NCBI GenBank assembly: GCA_023428645.1
Contig: JAEYXD010000186.1
Span: forward strand, 1 to 30,343
Direction of reading: 5' to 3'
DNA from: Pseudomonadota bacterium
GTDB lineage: Bacteria; Pseudomonadota; Gammaproteobacteria; Steroidobacterales; Steroidobacteraceae
DNA: 30,343 bases
Every line of letters begins with the position of its first letter. Positions within the stretch are counted from its first letter, which is position 1. Below the pieces are notes generated by a model. That model worked only from the letters and a program-made list of their open reading frames with translations, did no database searches and was not told the DNA's origin. This document shows positions 15,810 through 23,914 of this stretch, in pieces. A program made the position numbers and the translations under genes.

Positions 15810-15834
15810 CCCTCCCCCGCTGCGCGGGGGAGGG
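15810..15834. repeat. GC-rich palindromic element between bamB and der
   Basis: CCCTCCCCCGC, loop TGC, GCGGGGGAGGG form a perfect 11-bp stem with a 3-base loop. A smaller hairpin AGGCC-TTCC-GGCCT (15774-15787) lies just upstream. There is no T run. Its look, a C-rich intergenic stem preceded by a CCCCTAAC-like string, is that of dispersed palindromic repeats common in GC-rich Proteobacteria. Only one copy was seen in this window. Confidence 0.55.
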
Positions 15835-15864
15835 GAGTAGGCTGAAGCCGTCCTTTATATTTCC

Positions 15865-17250
15865 ATGCTCCCTGTCATTGCCTTGGTCGGTCGTCCGAAC
15901 GTCGGTAAGTCGACGCTATTCAACGTGCTCACGCGTACGCGGGACGCGCTCGTGGCGGATCTGCCGGGCCTCACGCGCGATCGCAAATACGGCTACGGCC
16001 GCAATGCCTCCACCCCCTATCTCGTCGTCGACACCGGCGGTCTCGTGGCCGAGGCCGACGGCATCGAACAGCTGATGGCGAAGCAGACCCTGCGTGCGGT
16101 CGAGGAAGCCGATCGCGTGCTGTTCCTCGTCGACGCGCGCCAAGGCGCGACGCACGCCGATCGACACGTGGCGCAAGTGCTACGCAAGATGAACAAGCAC
16201 GTGATCCTCGTCGCGAACAAGGCCGAAGGCTTGGATGCCGCGAGCGCGGGTGCCGATTTCCATCAGCTCGGTCTGGGCGAGCCGCAGGCGATCTCATCCG
16301 CGCACGGCGACGGCGTCCGCGCGCTCATGGAGCGCGCGCTGGAAGGTCTGTCCGGTCCGCCGGAGGAGGCGATCCCGGACGAGGGCGTCAAGGTCGCGGT
16401 GATCGGCCGACCGAACGTCGGCAAATCCACGCTGATCAATCGCCTGCTCGGCGAGGAGCGGTTGATCGCGTTCGATCAGCCCGGCACGACGCGCGATGCG
16501 GTGTTCGTGCCGTTCGAGCGCGACGGACGCAAGTACACGTTGATCGACACGGCCGGCGTGCGGCGCCGGGCGCGCGTGGAAGAGGCGATCGAGAAGTTCA
16601 GCATCGTCAAGGCGCTGCAGGCCGTCGACTCCGCCCATGTCGTCATCGGCGTCATCGATGCGCACGACACCGTCGCCGAGCAGGACGCGAGCTTGTTCGG
16701 CCTGGTCGCCGAGCGCGGCCGCGCGCTCATCATCGCCGTGAACAAGTGGGACAACATTCCGATGGACAAGCGCGACGAAATTCGCGCGGGCCTGGATTTG
16801 CGGCTGCCCTTCCTCGATTTCGCGCCGGTGCATTTCATCTCGGCGTTGCACGGCACCGGTGTCGGCGATTTGTTGAAGGCGGCGAATCACGCCTACGCGG
16901 CAGCGATGCGCGACATGGCGACCCCCGAGCTCACGCGCGTGCTCGAGACCGCGACTCAACAGCACCAGCCGCCCTTGATTCGCGGCCGGCGCATCAAGCT
17001 GCGCTATGCGCATCAGGGCGGTAAGAATCCGCCGATCATCGTCGTGCACGGCAACCAGGTGGAGCATGTGCCCGATGCCTATCGGCGTTATCTTGCGAAC
17101 GTGTTTCGCAAGAACTTCCGTTTGGAGGGCACGCCGGTGCGTGTCGAATTCCGTTCGGACGAAAATCCGTTCAAGGGCAAGCGCAATCCGCTGACGCCGC
17201 GGCAACGCCGGTCGCGTAAACGGATGCTGCAGCGGGTGAAAAGGAAGTAG
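15865..17250 (+). CDS. der: Ribosome assembly GTPase Der (EngA)
   Basis: 461 residues. Der has two GTPase domains in tandem and is needed for 50S subunit assembly. Each domain has GRPNVGKST: at residues 9-17 and again near 177. The first domain has DLPGLTRDR and DTGG; the second has DQPGTTRDA, DTAGVRRR and NKWD. In the first domain the guanine-specificity motif reads NKAEG, with Glu in place of the usual Asp. A KH-like domain follows, ending in a strongly basic tail (QRRSRKRMLQRVKRK) suited to rRNA contact. It starts at the usual family N-terminus. metX begins two bases after its stop. Confidence 0.96.
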   Translation: MLPVIALVGRPNVGKSTLFNVLTRTRDALVADLPGLTRDRKYGYGRNASTPYLVVDTGGLVAEADGIEQLMAKQTLRAVEEADRVLFLVDARQGATHADRHVAQVLRKMNKHVILVANKAEGLDAASAGADFHQLGLGEPQAISSAHGDGVRALMERALEGLSGPPEEAIPDEGVKVAVIGRPNVGKSTLINRLLGEERLIAFDQPGTTRDAVFVPFERDGRKYTLIDTAGVRRRARVEEAIEKFSIVKALQAVDSAHVVIGVIDAHDTVAEQDASLFGLVAERGRALIIAVNKWDNIPMDKRDEIRAGLDLRLPFLDFAPVHFISALHGTGVGDLLKAANHAYAAAMRDMATPELTRVLETATQQHQPPLIRGRRIKLRYAHQGGKNPPIIVVHGNQVEHVPDAYRRYLANVFRKNFRLEGTPVRVEFRSDENPFKGKRNPLTPRQRRSRKRMLQRVKRK

Positions 17251-17252
17251 TC

Positions 17253-18350
17253 ATGGTGGCGGCGCGCAAGATCCTGAAGCTCGCAACGCCGTTCGAAATG
17301 CGGCGCGGCGGCGTGTTGCAGAACGTTGAGATCGCGTACGAGACGTGGGGCGACATCGGCTTCTGTTACGACAACGCGATTCTGATCTTCACCGGTCTGT
17401 CGCCTTCGGCGCACGCGGCATCCTCGACGGAAGATCCATCGCCGGGCTGGTGGGAAGACATGATCGGACCGGGCCGGCCGATCGACACGCGCAAGTATTT
17501 CGTCATCTGCGTCAATTCGCTCGGCAGTCCGTTCGGCTCGACGTCGCCGGCGTCGATCAATCCCGCGACCGGCAAACCGTATCGGCTGACGTTCCCGGTG
17601 CTCACGGTCGAGGACATCGCGCGCGCGGGGCACGAGGTCGCGCGCTCGCTCGGCGTGCGCAAGCTCGCGGCGGTCATCGGTCCGTCGCTCGGCGGCATGA
17701 CGGTGCTCGCGTATTGCGCGCTGTTTCCAGATGCGGCGCGCAGCGTCGTGTCGATCTCCGCGGCCGCGCGTTCGACGCCGTTCGCGATCGCGCTGCGCTC
17801 GCTGCAACGCGAGATCATTCGCCGCGATCCGCAGTGGCAGGACGGCAACTACGAGCGCGACTCCATTCCCGTGTCGGGCATGCGGCTCGCGCGCAAGCTC
17901 GGCATGATCACGTATCGCTCGGCGAAGGAATGGCAGCAGCGCTTCGGTCGCGAGCGCGCCAACGCGGAGCGCAAGCCCGGCGATCCGTTCGGCATCGACT
18001 TCGAAGTCGAGTCGTATCTCGAAAATCACGCGACGAAGTTCACCGGGCAGTTCGATCCGAACTGCTATCTCTATATCTCCCGCGCGATGGACTTGTTCGA
18101 TCTCGCCGATCATGGCGGCTCCGTCGCGGGCGCGCTGCAGCGCTTCGAAGTCGAGCGCGCGTTGATCATGGGTGTCGAGACGGACCTGCTGTTTCCGATC
18201 GAGCAGCAGCAGGAGCTCGCGGACGGCCTGACGAGCGGCGATCGCGACGTCACGTTCGCGCGCCTGCCGTCGCTACAGGGCCACGATTCATTCCTCGTCG
18301 ATATGGATCGCTTCCGGCCGATCATTGCTGATTTCTTGAATGCGCAGTGA
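17253..18350 (+). CDS. MetX-family O-acyltransferase, resembling serine O-succinyltransferase
   Basis: 365 residues, an alpha/beta-hydrolase enzyme that acylates the hydroxyl of homoserine or serine using acetyl- or succinyl-CoA. The catalytic triad can be placed as Ser145 in GPSLGGM, Asp311 in VETDLLFP and His344 in QGHDSF. MetX homoserine acyltransferases usually have GGSxGGMQ at the nucleophile; here it is GPSLGGMT. Features such as WWEDMIGPG, SINPATGKPYRL and FDPNCYLYISRAMD resemble, from memory, the Xanthomonas-type serine O-succinyltransferase, which feeds cysteine synthesis. Direct methionine synthesis by homoserine acylation remains possible. It lies two bases after der and 25 bases before bioA. 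Confidence 0.85.
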   Translation: MVAARKILKLATPFEMRRGGVLQNVEIAYETWGDIGFCYDNAILIFTGLSPSAHAASSTEDPSPGWWEDMIGPGRPIDTRKYFVICVNSLGSPFGSTSPASINPATGKPYRLTFPVLTVEDIARAGHEVARSLGVRKLAAVIGPSLGGMTVLAYCALFPDAARSVVSISAAARSTPFAIALRSLQREIIRRDPQWQDGNYERDSIPVSGMRLARKLGMITYRSAKEWQQRFGRERANAERKPGDPFGIDFEVESYLENHATKFTGQFDPNCYLYISRAMDLFDLADHGGSVAGALQRFEVERALIMGVETDLLFPIEQQQELADGLTSGDRDVTFARLPSLQGHDSFLVDMDRFRPIIADFLNAQ

Positions 18351-18375
18351 CGCTGCGCTCACCCTGAAAGGACCT

Positions 18376-19653
18376 ATGACCGATTGGATCGAACGCGACG
18401 CGAAAGTCGTGTGGCATGGCTTTACTCAAATGGATTGCTACGCGGCGAACGCGCCGCTGATCGTCGAGCGGGCCGAAGGCCGCGAGTTGATCGATGTCGA
18501 CGGCAAGCGCTATTTCGACGCGATCTCGTCGCTGTGGCTGACGACGCTCGGGCATCGCGTGCCCGAGCTCGATCAGGCGGTTCGCGAGCAGCTCGATCGC
18601 GTCGCGCATTCGACGCTGCTCGGCAACGGCAATCGCATCGTCATCGAGCTCGCCGAAGCACTGGCGCGCGTCGTCCCCGTCGATCGCCCGCACTTTCTGT
18701 TCGCGGCCGACGGTGCCTCGGCGGTCGAGCAGGCGTTGAAGATCGCGTTTCAGTACTGGGCGAATCGCGGCATTCGCGGCCGACGCACCTATCTCGCGTT
18801 CGGTGATGCCTATCACGGCGACACGGTTGGCGGGCTGTCGCTCGGCGCCGGCGGCTTCGGCACAGAAATCTTCGATCCGCTGCGCTTTCCCGTGCTGCGC
18901 GCGCCATCGTTCAAGGATCCGCAAGCACTGCGGATCGCGGCGCGGCTCGTGCGCGAGCACGCGGCCGAGCTGGCCGCCGTCATCGTCGAGCCATGGGTGC
19001 AAGGCGCGGCGGGCATGTCGATCGCGGCGCCAGAGCAGTTCGCGCAGCTGCAGCAGGCATGCGAAGACGCGGACGTTCTGTTGATCTGCGATGAGGTCGC
19101 GACCGGCTTTGGACGTACGGGTCATCTGTTCGCGAGCGAAGCGTGCGGACTGCGGCCGGATCTCATGTGCGTCGGCAAGGGCATCACCGGCGGCTATCTG
19201 CCGATGTCCGCGACGATCGCGAGCGAGCGCGTGTTCGATGCGTTTCGCGGGCCAGACCTGAGCGAGCGCACGCTGTATCACGGCCATTCCTACGGCGGCA
19301 ATGCGCTGGCAGCGGCCGTCGCGCTCAAGCATCTCGAGCTGCTGCACGACTGGCGCGTGCTCGACAACGTGCGCGCGCGGTCGGAGCAGCTGCGCACGGC
19401 GCTGACGACGCGCGTGCAGGCCGCGGGCGTCGTGCGCGACATTCGCATCGCCGGACTCATGTGCGCGGTCGAACTCGAGGCCGCGGGCCGCGAGCGCTTC
19501 GCGCGCCGCGTGTGCGCGGCGATGGTTCAGCGCGGCGTGCTGGCACGCTCGCTGGGCGACAACGTGATTCTCGTGCCGCCGCTGACGACGACGGCGGAGG
19601 AGATCGAGCGCATCGTGACCACGCTGCTCGATGCGCTGCGCGAGGTGGCCTGA
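18376..19653 (+). CDS. bioA: Adenosylmethionine-8-amino-7-oxononanoate aminotransferase
   Basis: 425 residues. BioA is a class III PLP aminotransferase that converts KAPA to DAPA in biotin synthesis, with SAM as amino donor. Seen: WHGFTQMDCY (13-22), ISSLWLTTLGH (50-60), the phosphate-binding DGASAVEQALKIA (112-124), DAYHGDT (144-150), the cofactor aspartate in CDEVATGFGRTG (238-249), and the PLP lysine Lys268 in VGKGITGGYLPM. An in-frame ATG at 18340 lies inside metX; the ATG at 18376 gives the family N-terminus and has AAAGG just upstream. It is followed one base later by bioF. Confidence 0.95.
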   Translation: MTDWIERDAKVVWHGFTQMDCYAANAPLIVERAEGRELIDVDGKRYFDAISSLWLTTLGHRVPELDQAVREQLDRVAHSTLLGNGNRIVIELAEALARVVPVDRPHFLFAADGASAVEQALKIAFQYWANRGIRGRRTYLAFGDAYHGDTVGGLSLGAGGFGTEIFDPLRFPVLRAPSFKDPQALRIAARLVREHAAELAAVIVEPWVQGAAGMSIAAPEQFAQLQQACEDADVLLICDEVATGFGRTGHLFASEACGLRPDLMCVGKGITGGYLPMSATIASERVFDAFRGPDLSERTLYHGHSYGGNALAAAVALKHLELLHDWRVLDNVRARSEQLRTALTTRVQAAGVVRDIRIAGLMCAVELEAAGRERFARRVCAAMVQRGVLARSLGDNVILVPPLTTTAEEIERIVTTLLDALREVA

Positions 19654-19654
19654 C

Positions 19655-20764
19655 GTGAGCGATTGGTCCGACTGGGTGGCTGCGCAGCTCGCGCAGGTCG
19701 AGGCGGCCGGGCAGTGGCGCACGCCGATTCCGTTCGACGGCTCGCTGTGCGCGATGCTGCACGGCCGTGAGGTCATCAATTTCGCGGCCAACGACTATCT
19801 CGGGCTCGGCTTTCATCCGGAAGTCGCCGCCGCGGCCGGCGAAGCCATCGCGCGCTGGGGCACCGGTGCCGGCGCGGCACGGCTCGTGACCGGTACGCGC
19901 TCGCTGCACGCCGAGCTCGAAGCGGCCATTGCTGCCTGGAGGCGGGCGGCGAGCGCGCTCGTGTTTCCGACCGGCTATGCCGCGAACATCGGCGTGCTCA
20001 CGACCTTGGGCGCGGCGGACGTCACCATCTTCAGCGACGCGCTCAATCACGCCTCGATCATCGACGGCTGCCGACTGTCGAAGGCGCGCACGGTCGTATT
20101 CGCTCACAACGATGTGGCGCACCTCGAGCGGCTCATGCGCGCGACGCCTGGCCGCAAGCTCGTCGTGACCGAAGCGGTGTTCTCGATGGATGGCGATGCC
20201 GCGCCATTGCGCGATCTCGCGCGTGTGTGCGCCAGCATGGGTGCATTGCTGATCGTCGACGAGGCACACGCGGTGCTCGCGCCGGACGTCGATGGCATCG
20301 ATTGCGAGTGTCTGCGCGTCGGCACGCTGTCGAAGACGCTGGGGGCGCTCGGCGGCTGGGTGGCCGGTGCGAAACCGACGATCGACTTGCTCATCAATCG
20401 AGCGCGCACGTTCATTTTCACGACGGCGCTGTCGCCGCCCGATACCGCCGCCGCGCTCGCCGCCTTGAACATCTATTGCAGCGAGGAGGGCGAGCGGCTG
20501 CGCCAGCGGTTGCGCCGCTACGTCGACACCTTGCAGCCTGGGCATCCTTCGCCGATCGTGCCGATCGTCTTGGGCAGCGAGGCGGCCGCGCTCGCCGCCG
20601 CACGGGCGCTGCTCGATCACGGCATCCACATTCCGGCGATTCGTCCGCCGACCGTGCCCAAGGGCACCTCGCGATTGCGGCTGACGCTGTCCGCCGCGCA
20701 CTCGGACGAAATGATCGCGCGGCTGCAAGCCGCGCTCGATGCCGTCTTGGCGAGCGCACGATGA
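19655..20764 (+). CDS. bioF: 8-amino-7-oxononanoate synthase
   Basis: 369 residues. BioF is a PLP alpha-oxoamine synthase that condenses pimeloyl-ACP or pimeloyl-CoA with alanine to give KAPA, the step before BioA. Seen: NDYLGLGFHPEV (46-57), TGAGAARLVTGTRSLHAELE, SDALNHASIIDG (127-138), His205 in VDEAHAVLAPD and the PLP lysine Lys227 in GTLSKTLGALGGW. The start chosen is GTG at 19655, one base after the bioA stop, with GAGGTGG six bases upstream. An ATG at 19631 inside bioA is less likely. The stop overlaps bioD by four bases. Confidence 0.93.
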   Translation: MSDWSDWVAAQLAQVEAAGQWRTPIPFDGSLCAMLHGREVINFAANDYLGLGFHPEVAAAAGEAIARWGTGAGAARLVTGTRSLHAELEAAIAAWRRAASALVFPTGYAANIGVLTTLGAADVTIFSDALNHASIIDGCRLSKARTVVFAHNDVAHLERLMRATPGRKLVVTEAVFSMDGDAAPLRDLARVCASMGALLIVDEAHAVLAPDVDGIDCECLRVGTLSKTLGALGGWVAGAKPTIDLLINRARTFIFTTALSPPDTAAALAALNIYCSEEGERLRQRLRRYVDTLQPGHPSPIVPIVLGSEAAALAAARALLDHGIHIPAIRPPTVPKGTSRLRLTLSAAHSDEMIARLQAALDAVLASAR

Positions 20765-21429
20765 ATCGGCCGCGGCAGCTCATCGTGATGGCCGGCACCG
20801 GCACGGAAATCGGCAAGACCTGGGTGGGCTGTCGATTGCTGGAGCAGGCGCGTGCGCGAGGGCTGCGCGTCGCGGTTCGCAAGCCGGCGCAATCGTTCGA
20901 GGCGTTTGCTGACGCGGAGCCCCCGCGCGCGGACGCGGCGGCGAATCAGCCGACCGATGCGGACCTGCTCGCGGCGGCGAGCGGCGAATCACCGCAGACG
21001 ATCTGTCCCGCGCATCGCTGGTACGCGGTGGCGATGGCGCCGCCGATGGCGGCGGACGTGCTCGGCCGCGAGCGACTAACGCTCGCTGAGCTCGTGGCGG
21101 AGATCCGGTGGCCGGAGGGCATCGATCTGGGCTGCGTCGAGATCGCCGGCGGCTTGCGCTCGCCGATTGCGCACGACGCGGACAACGTGGAGCTCATCGA
21201 GCGGTTGGCGCCGGACGCGGTCGTGCTCGTCGCGGATGCGGGGCTCGGTACGATCAATTCAGTGCGGCTGTCGCTCGCCGCTCTTCACGGCCTGCGCGTT
21301 CACGTGTATCTGAATCGATTCGACGCGACGAACGATCTGCACGCGCGCAATCGCGCCTGGCTCGTGGACGTCTATGGAATCGACGTGAGCGTCGCGATCG
21401 AGCCACTCGTCGATCGCATCCGCCGCTAA
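20761..21429 (+). CDS. bioD: Dethiobiotin synthetase
   Basis: 222 residues. BioD closes the ureido ring of DAPA with CO2 and ATP to give dethiobiotin. The P-loop is GTGTEIGKTW (12-21), and Lys41 in KPAQSF matches the catalytic lysine of the KPVQTG motif. The acidic EIAGGLRSP block stands for the usual EGAGG loop, so this is a divergent member; the bioAF context supports the call. It completes bioA-bioF-bioD; bioB and bioC are not in the window. It converges on the M23 peptidase gene with only four bases between stops, leaving no room for separate terminators. Confidence 0.85.
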   Translation: MNRPRQLIVMAGTGTEIGKTWVGCRLLEQARARGLRVAVRKPAQSFEAFADAEPPRADAAANQPTDADLLAAASGESPQTICPAHRWYAVAMAPPMAADVLGRERLTLAELVAEIRWPEGIDLGCVEIAGGLRSPIAHDADNVELIERLAPDAVVLVADAGLGTINSVRLSLAALHGLRVHVYLNRFDATNDLHARNRAWLVDVYGIDVSVAIEPLVDRIRR

Positions 21430-21433
21430 GCGA

Positions 21434-22261
21434 TTACTTCGCGTCCAGGAACAGGCTCGGATCGACCATCGCGCGATTCAGCGCGATGCCCCAATGCAGA
21501 TGCGGGCCCGTGACTCGGCCGGTTGCGCCGACCTTGCCGATCAGATCTCCGGTGTTCACGCGATCGCCGCGCTTCACCGCAATGCTGCTGAGATGACAGT
21601 ACATGGTCACGAGGCCGTGGCCGTGATCGATGTAGATCGTATTGCCGTTGAAAAAGAAGTCGCCGACCTCGACGACCGTGCCGCTCGCCGGCGCCTGGAT
21701 CGGCGTGCCGGTCGGTGCCGCGATGTCCATGCCGGAGTGCGGATTGCGCGGCTGACCGTTGAACACGCGGCGCGAGCCGTACGAATCCGAGCGCGTGCCT
21801 TGCACCGGCGATATCAGCTGCAAGGCCGGCGTGCCGGCGGCTGTAAACATCGACAGCGCCGCGTTCGAACGGGCTTGCTCCTTCTCGATGCGCGCCAGGT
21901 CGTCCGGATTCGGCGTGACCTGACGCTCGTTCTTGATCGTCAGATGCTGCGTTCGGTACTTCTTGTCGAGGACCTCGAATTGCACGGCGACGGGGCCGTC
22001 CGACGATTGCACGGTCAGCGTTTGCTTGCCGGGCTTCGCGGCCAGCGGGATGCCGACGATCGCCACCCAGGAATCGCCGCTTTTGACGACCGCCGCGCGG
22101 TGACCGTCGAATTCGACGACGGGAGGTGTCGCGCCGCCGGGCACCGGCACATGCGCGACGCCGCCGGGCACGCGGCTCTCGCGCGGCAGGGCGTAGGCGT
22201 TGGCATGGATCAGGGAGGTCATCGCGAGCAGCGTCGCTGCGATGGCGATCAATCGTTTCAT
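21434..22261 (-). CDS. Secreted M23 (LytM-type) peptidoglycan endopeptidase
   Basis: 275 residues. A signal peptide (about 1-24, ending ANAYA) sends it to the periplasm. A beta-rich middle part (about 30-105) comes before the LytM domain (about 145-275). Zinc and catalytic residues are complete: His175 and Asp179 in HSGMD, His223 in YCHLSS, and His254/His256 in GPHLHWG. An active enzyme that cuts peptide cross-links is therefore expected, not an EnvC/NlpD-like activator with lost ligands. Its start overlaps the xseA stop by four bases on the same strand, so the two are probably co-translated. Confidence 0.9.
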   Translation of the reverse strand: MKRLIAIAATLLAMTSLIHANAYALPRESRVPGGVAHVPVPGGATPPVVEFDGHRAAVVKSGDSWVAIVGIPLAAKPGKQTLTVQSSDGPVAVQFEVLDKKYRTQHLTIKNERQVTPNPDDLARIEKEQARSNAALSMFTAAGTPALQLISPVQGTRSDSYGSRRVFNGQPRNPHSGMDIAAPTGTPIQAPASGTVVEVGDFFFNGNTIYIDHGHGLVTMYCHLSSIAVKRGDRVNTGDLIGKVGATGRVTGPHLHWGIALNRAMVDPSLFLDAK

Positions 22262-23805
22262 TCGTGGCGATCTCCGGAGTCTGCGGCTGGATCTTGCTCG
22301 ACGCGCGCTCGCACGACGCCTTTGGCAACACGGGCGGTGATCAGTTCACCGTGCGCGAGCGTCGCGGCATCGGTCACGACGCGATCCGAGGAATCCGTCA
22401 CGATGGCATAGCCGCGCGTCAGCGTCGCAAGCGGGCTGACGGCATGCAACCGGCCGCGAGCGATGTCGAATCGCGAGCGCAGACTCTCCACGCGTTTGCG
22501 AATGGCGCGGTCCATGCTGGCGTCGCTGATCTCCAGCCGACGCTTGGCATGCGCGAGTCGCAACGCTGGTGAGGCGTGGCGCAGGCCGGCGAGCGCGTGA
22601 GCGACGCTCGATCGGCGCTGCAACAGCGAATGGCGCATGCCGCGTGCCAGGCGTTGCTCCAGATCGTCGAGCCGCCGTGCGCGTTGTTTCAGCCCGGCGC
22701 CGGGATGGACTTGAGCGAGTCGATGGACGAGCCAGGACGTTCGATCGGAGCAACGCCGTATCTGGCGCTCGAGGACGGCCAGCAATCGCAGCTCGAGCTC
22801 ATCCAAGCGCTGCGCCCGCTGACGCAGTTCGACGCCGGGATGCAGCTGCGCAAGCCGCCGCTCGAGCCACGCGACGCGATCGGCCCGGCGCGCAAGCTGC
22901 CGGTCGAACGCGGCCGTGAGGCGTCGCGCGTGCTGCGCCAGGTTGCGCAGCCATTCGTTGCAATCGGGCGCGACGCGCTCGGCCGCGCCGGACGGCGTCG
23001 GCGCGCGCTCGTCGGCGACGAGATCGGCGATCGTGAAATCGACTTCGTGGCCGACACCGCTGATGAGCGGGATGGCGCAGTCGTAGATCGCGCGGGCGAC
23101 GCTCTCCTCGTTGAAGGCCCACAAATCCTCGAGCGAGCCGCCGCCGCGAGCGAGAATGAGCACATCGCATTCCGCGCGCGCGGACGCGACGCGAATGGCG
23201 CGGGCGATTTGCGGTGCCGCCGCCGCGCCCTGGACCGGCACCGGGTAGATCAACACCGGGATCGTGCAGAAGCGGCGTTTGAGAATATGCAGCACATCGC
23301 GCACGGCGGCGCCGGTAGGGGAAGTAATGACGCCGATGCGACGGGGCAGCTTCGGGAGCGGGCGCTTGTGCTCGGGTGCGAACAGGCCTTCGCTCGCGAG
23401 CTTCGCTTTCAAGACTTCGAATCGTTGGCGCAGGGCGCCTTCGCCGGCTTCCTCCATGTGGTCGACGAGAAATTGATAGTCGCCCCGTGCCTCGTACAGG
23501 CTCACGCGTCCGCGAATCTGCACGTGCATGCCGTCCCTCGGCGTAAAGCGGATGAGCTGATTCTTCTGGCGAAACATCGCGCAACGCAGCTGCGCGGCTT
23601 CGTCCTTCAGCGAGAAGTACCAATGACCGGAGGAGGGTCGGGACAGATTCGAGATCTCACCCTCCACCCACAGCGCCGAGAATCCTCGCTCGAGCATCGT
23701 CCGCGCCTCGCGATTCAAACGCGAAGGGGTGTACACCTCGCGCGAGCTCTCCTTGGCGGGCGGCTGCGGCGGCGGGGCGGAGAAGTCGAATTCGAATGAG
23801 GACAT
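22258..23805 (-). CDS. xseA: Exodeoxyribonuclease VII large subunit
   Basis: 515 residues, clearly longer than E. coli XseA (456). With XseB it degrades single-stranded DNA. The N-terminal OB fold reads LWVEGEISNLSRPSSGHWYFSLKD (within 45-68). The catalytic domain has GVITSPTGAAVRDVL (158-172), LARGGGSLEDLW (218-229), ISGVGHEVDFTIADLVAD (248-265) and RAPTPSGAAE. The helical C-terminal half contains about four copies of a 45-residue unit, of which two are near identical (see findings). This accounts for the extra length. The ATG at 23805 has no strong ribosome binding site. It is divergent from guaB. Confidence 0.95.
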   Translation of the reverse strand: MSSFEFDFSAPPPQPPAKESSREVYTPSRLNREARTMLERGFSALWVEGEISNLSRPSSGHWYFSLKDEAAQLRCAMFRQKNQLIRFTPRDGMHVQIRGRVSLYEARGDYQFLVDHMEEAGEGALRQRFEVLKAKLASEGLFAPEHKRPLPKLPRRIGVITSPTGAAVRDVLHILKRRFCTIPVLIYPVPVQGAAAAPQIARAIRVASARAECDVLILARGGGSLEDLWAFNEESVARAIYDCAIPLISGVGHEVDFTIADLVADERAPTPSGAAERVAPDCNEWLRNLAQHARRLTAAFDRQLARRADRVAWLERRLAQLHPGVELRQRAQRLDELELRLLAVLERQIRRCSDRTSWLVHRLAQVHPGAGLKQRARRLDDLEQRLARGMRHSLLQRRSSVAHALAGLRHASPALRLAHAKRRLEISDASMDRAIRKRVESLRSRFDIARGRLHAVSPLATLTRGYAIVTDSSDRVVTDAATLAHGELITARVAKGVVRARVEQDPAADSGDRHE

Positions 23806-23849
23806 GACGGAAGGCTAGCAAGGACACGGGCGGACGGGCTACGGCGCGG

Positions 23850-23878
23850 TTTACCGCGGCGAGTCCCGCGCGTACAAT
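23850..23878 (+). promoter_or_regulatory. Sigma-70 promoter for guaBA
   Basis: TTTACC (23850-23855) and TACAAT (23873-23878) are separated by exactly 17 bases. The -10 box matches five of six consensus bases and the -35 box four. Transcription would start near 23885, about 30 bases before the guaB ATG. The promoter lies in the 109-base xseA/guaB divergent gap. Confidence 0.65.
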
Positions 23879-23914
23879 GCCGCGCTTTATTTTAAGCCCT
23901 AAAGGCGAGTGCCC

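Noticed and set aside
18322..19791. Long open frame opposite bioA
   Set aside because: Shadow frame of bioA, which has all its catalytic residues.
21430..21433. Terminator between bioD and the M23 peptidase
   Set aside because: Only four bases separate the two stops, and no hairpin with a T run was seen at either gene end.
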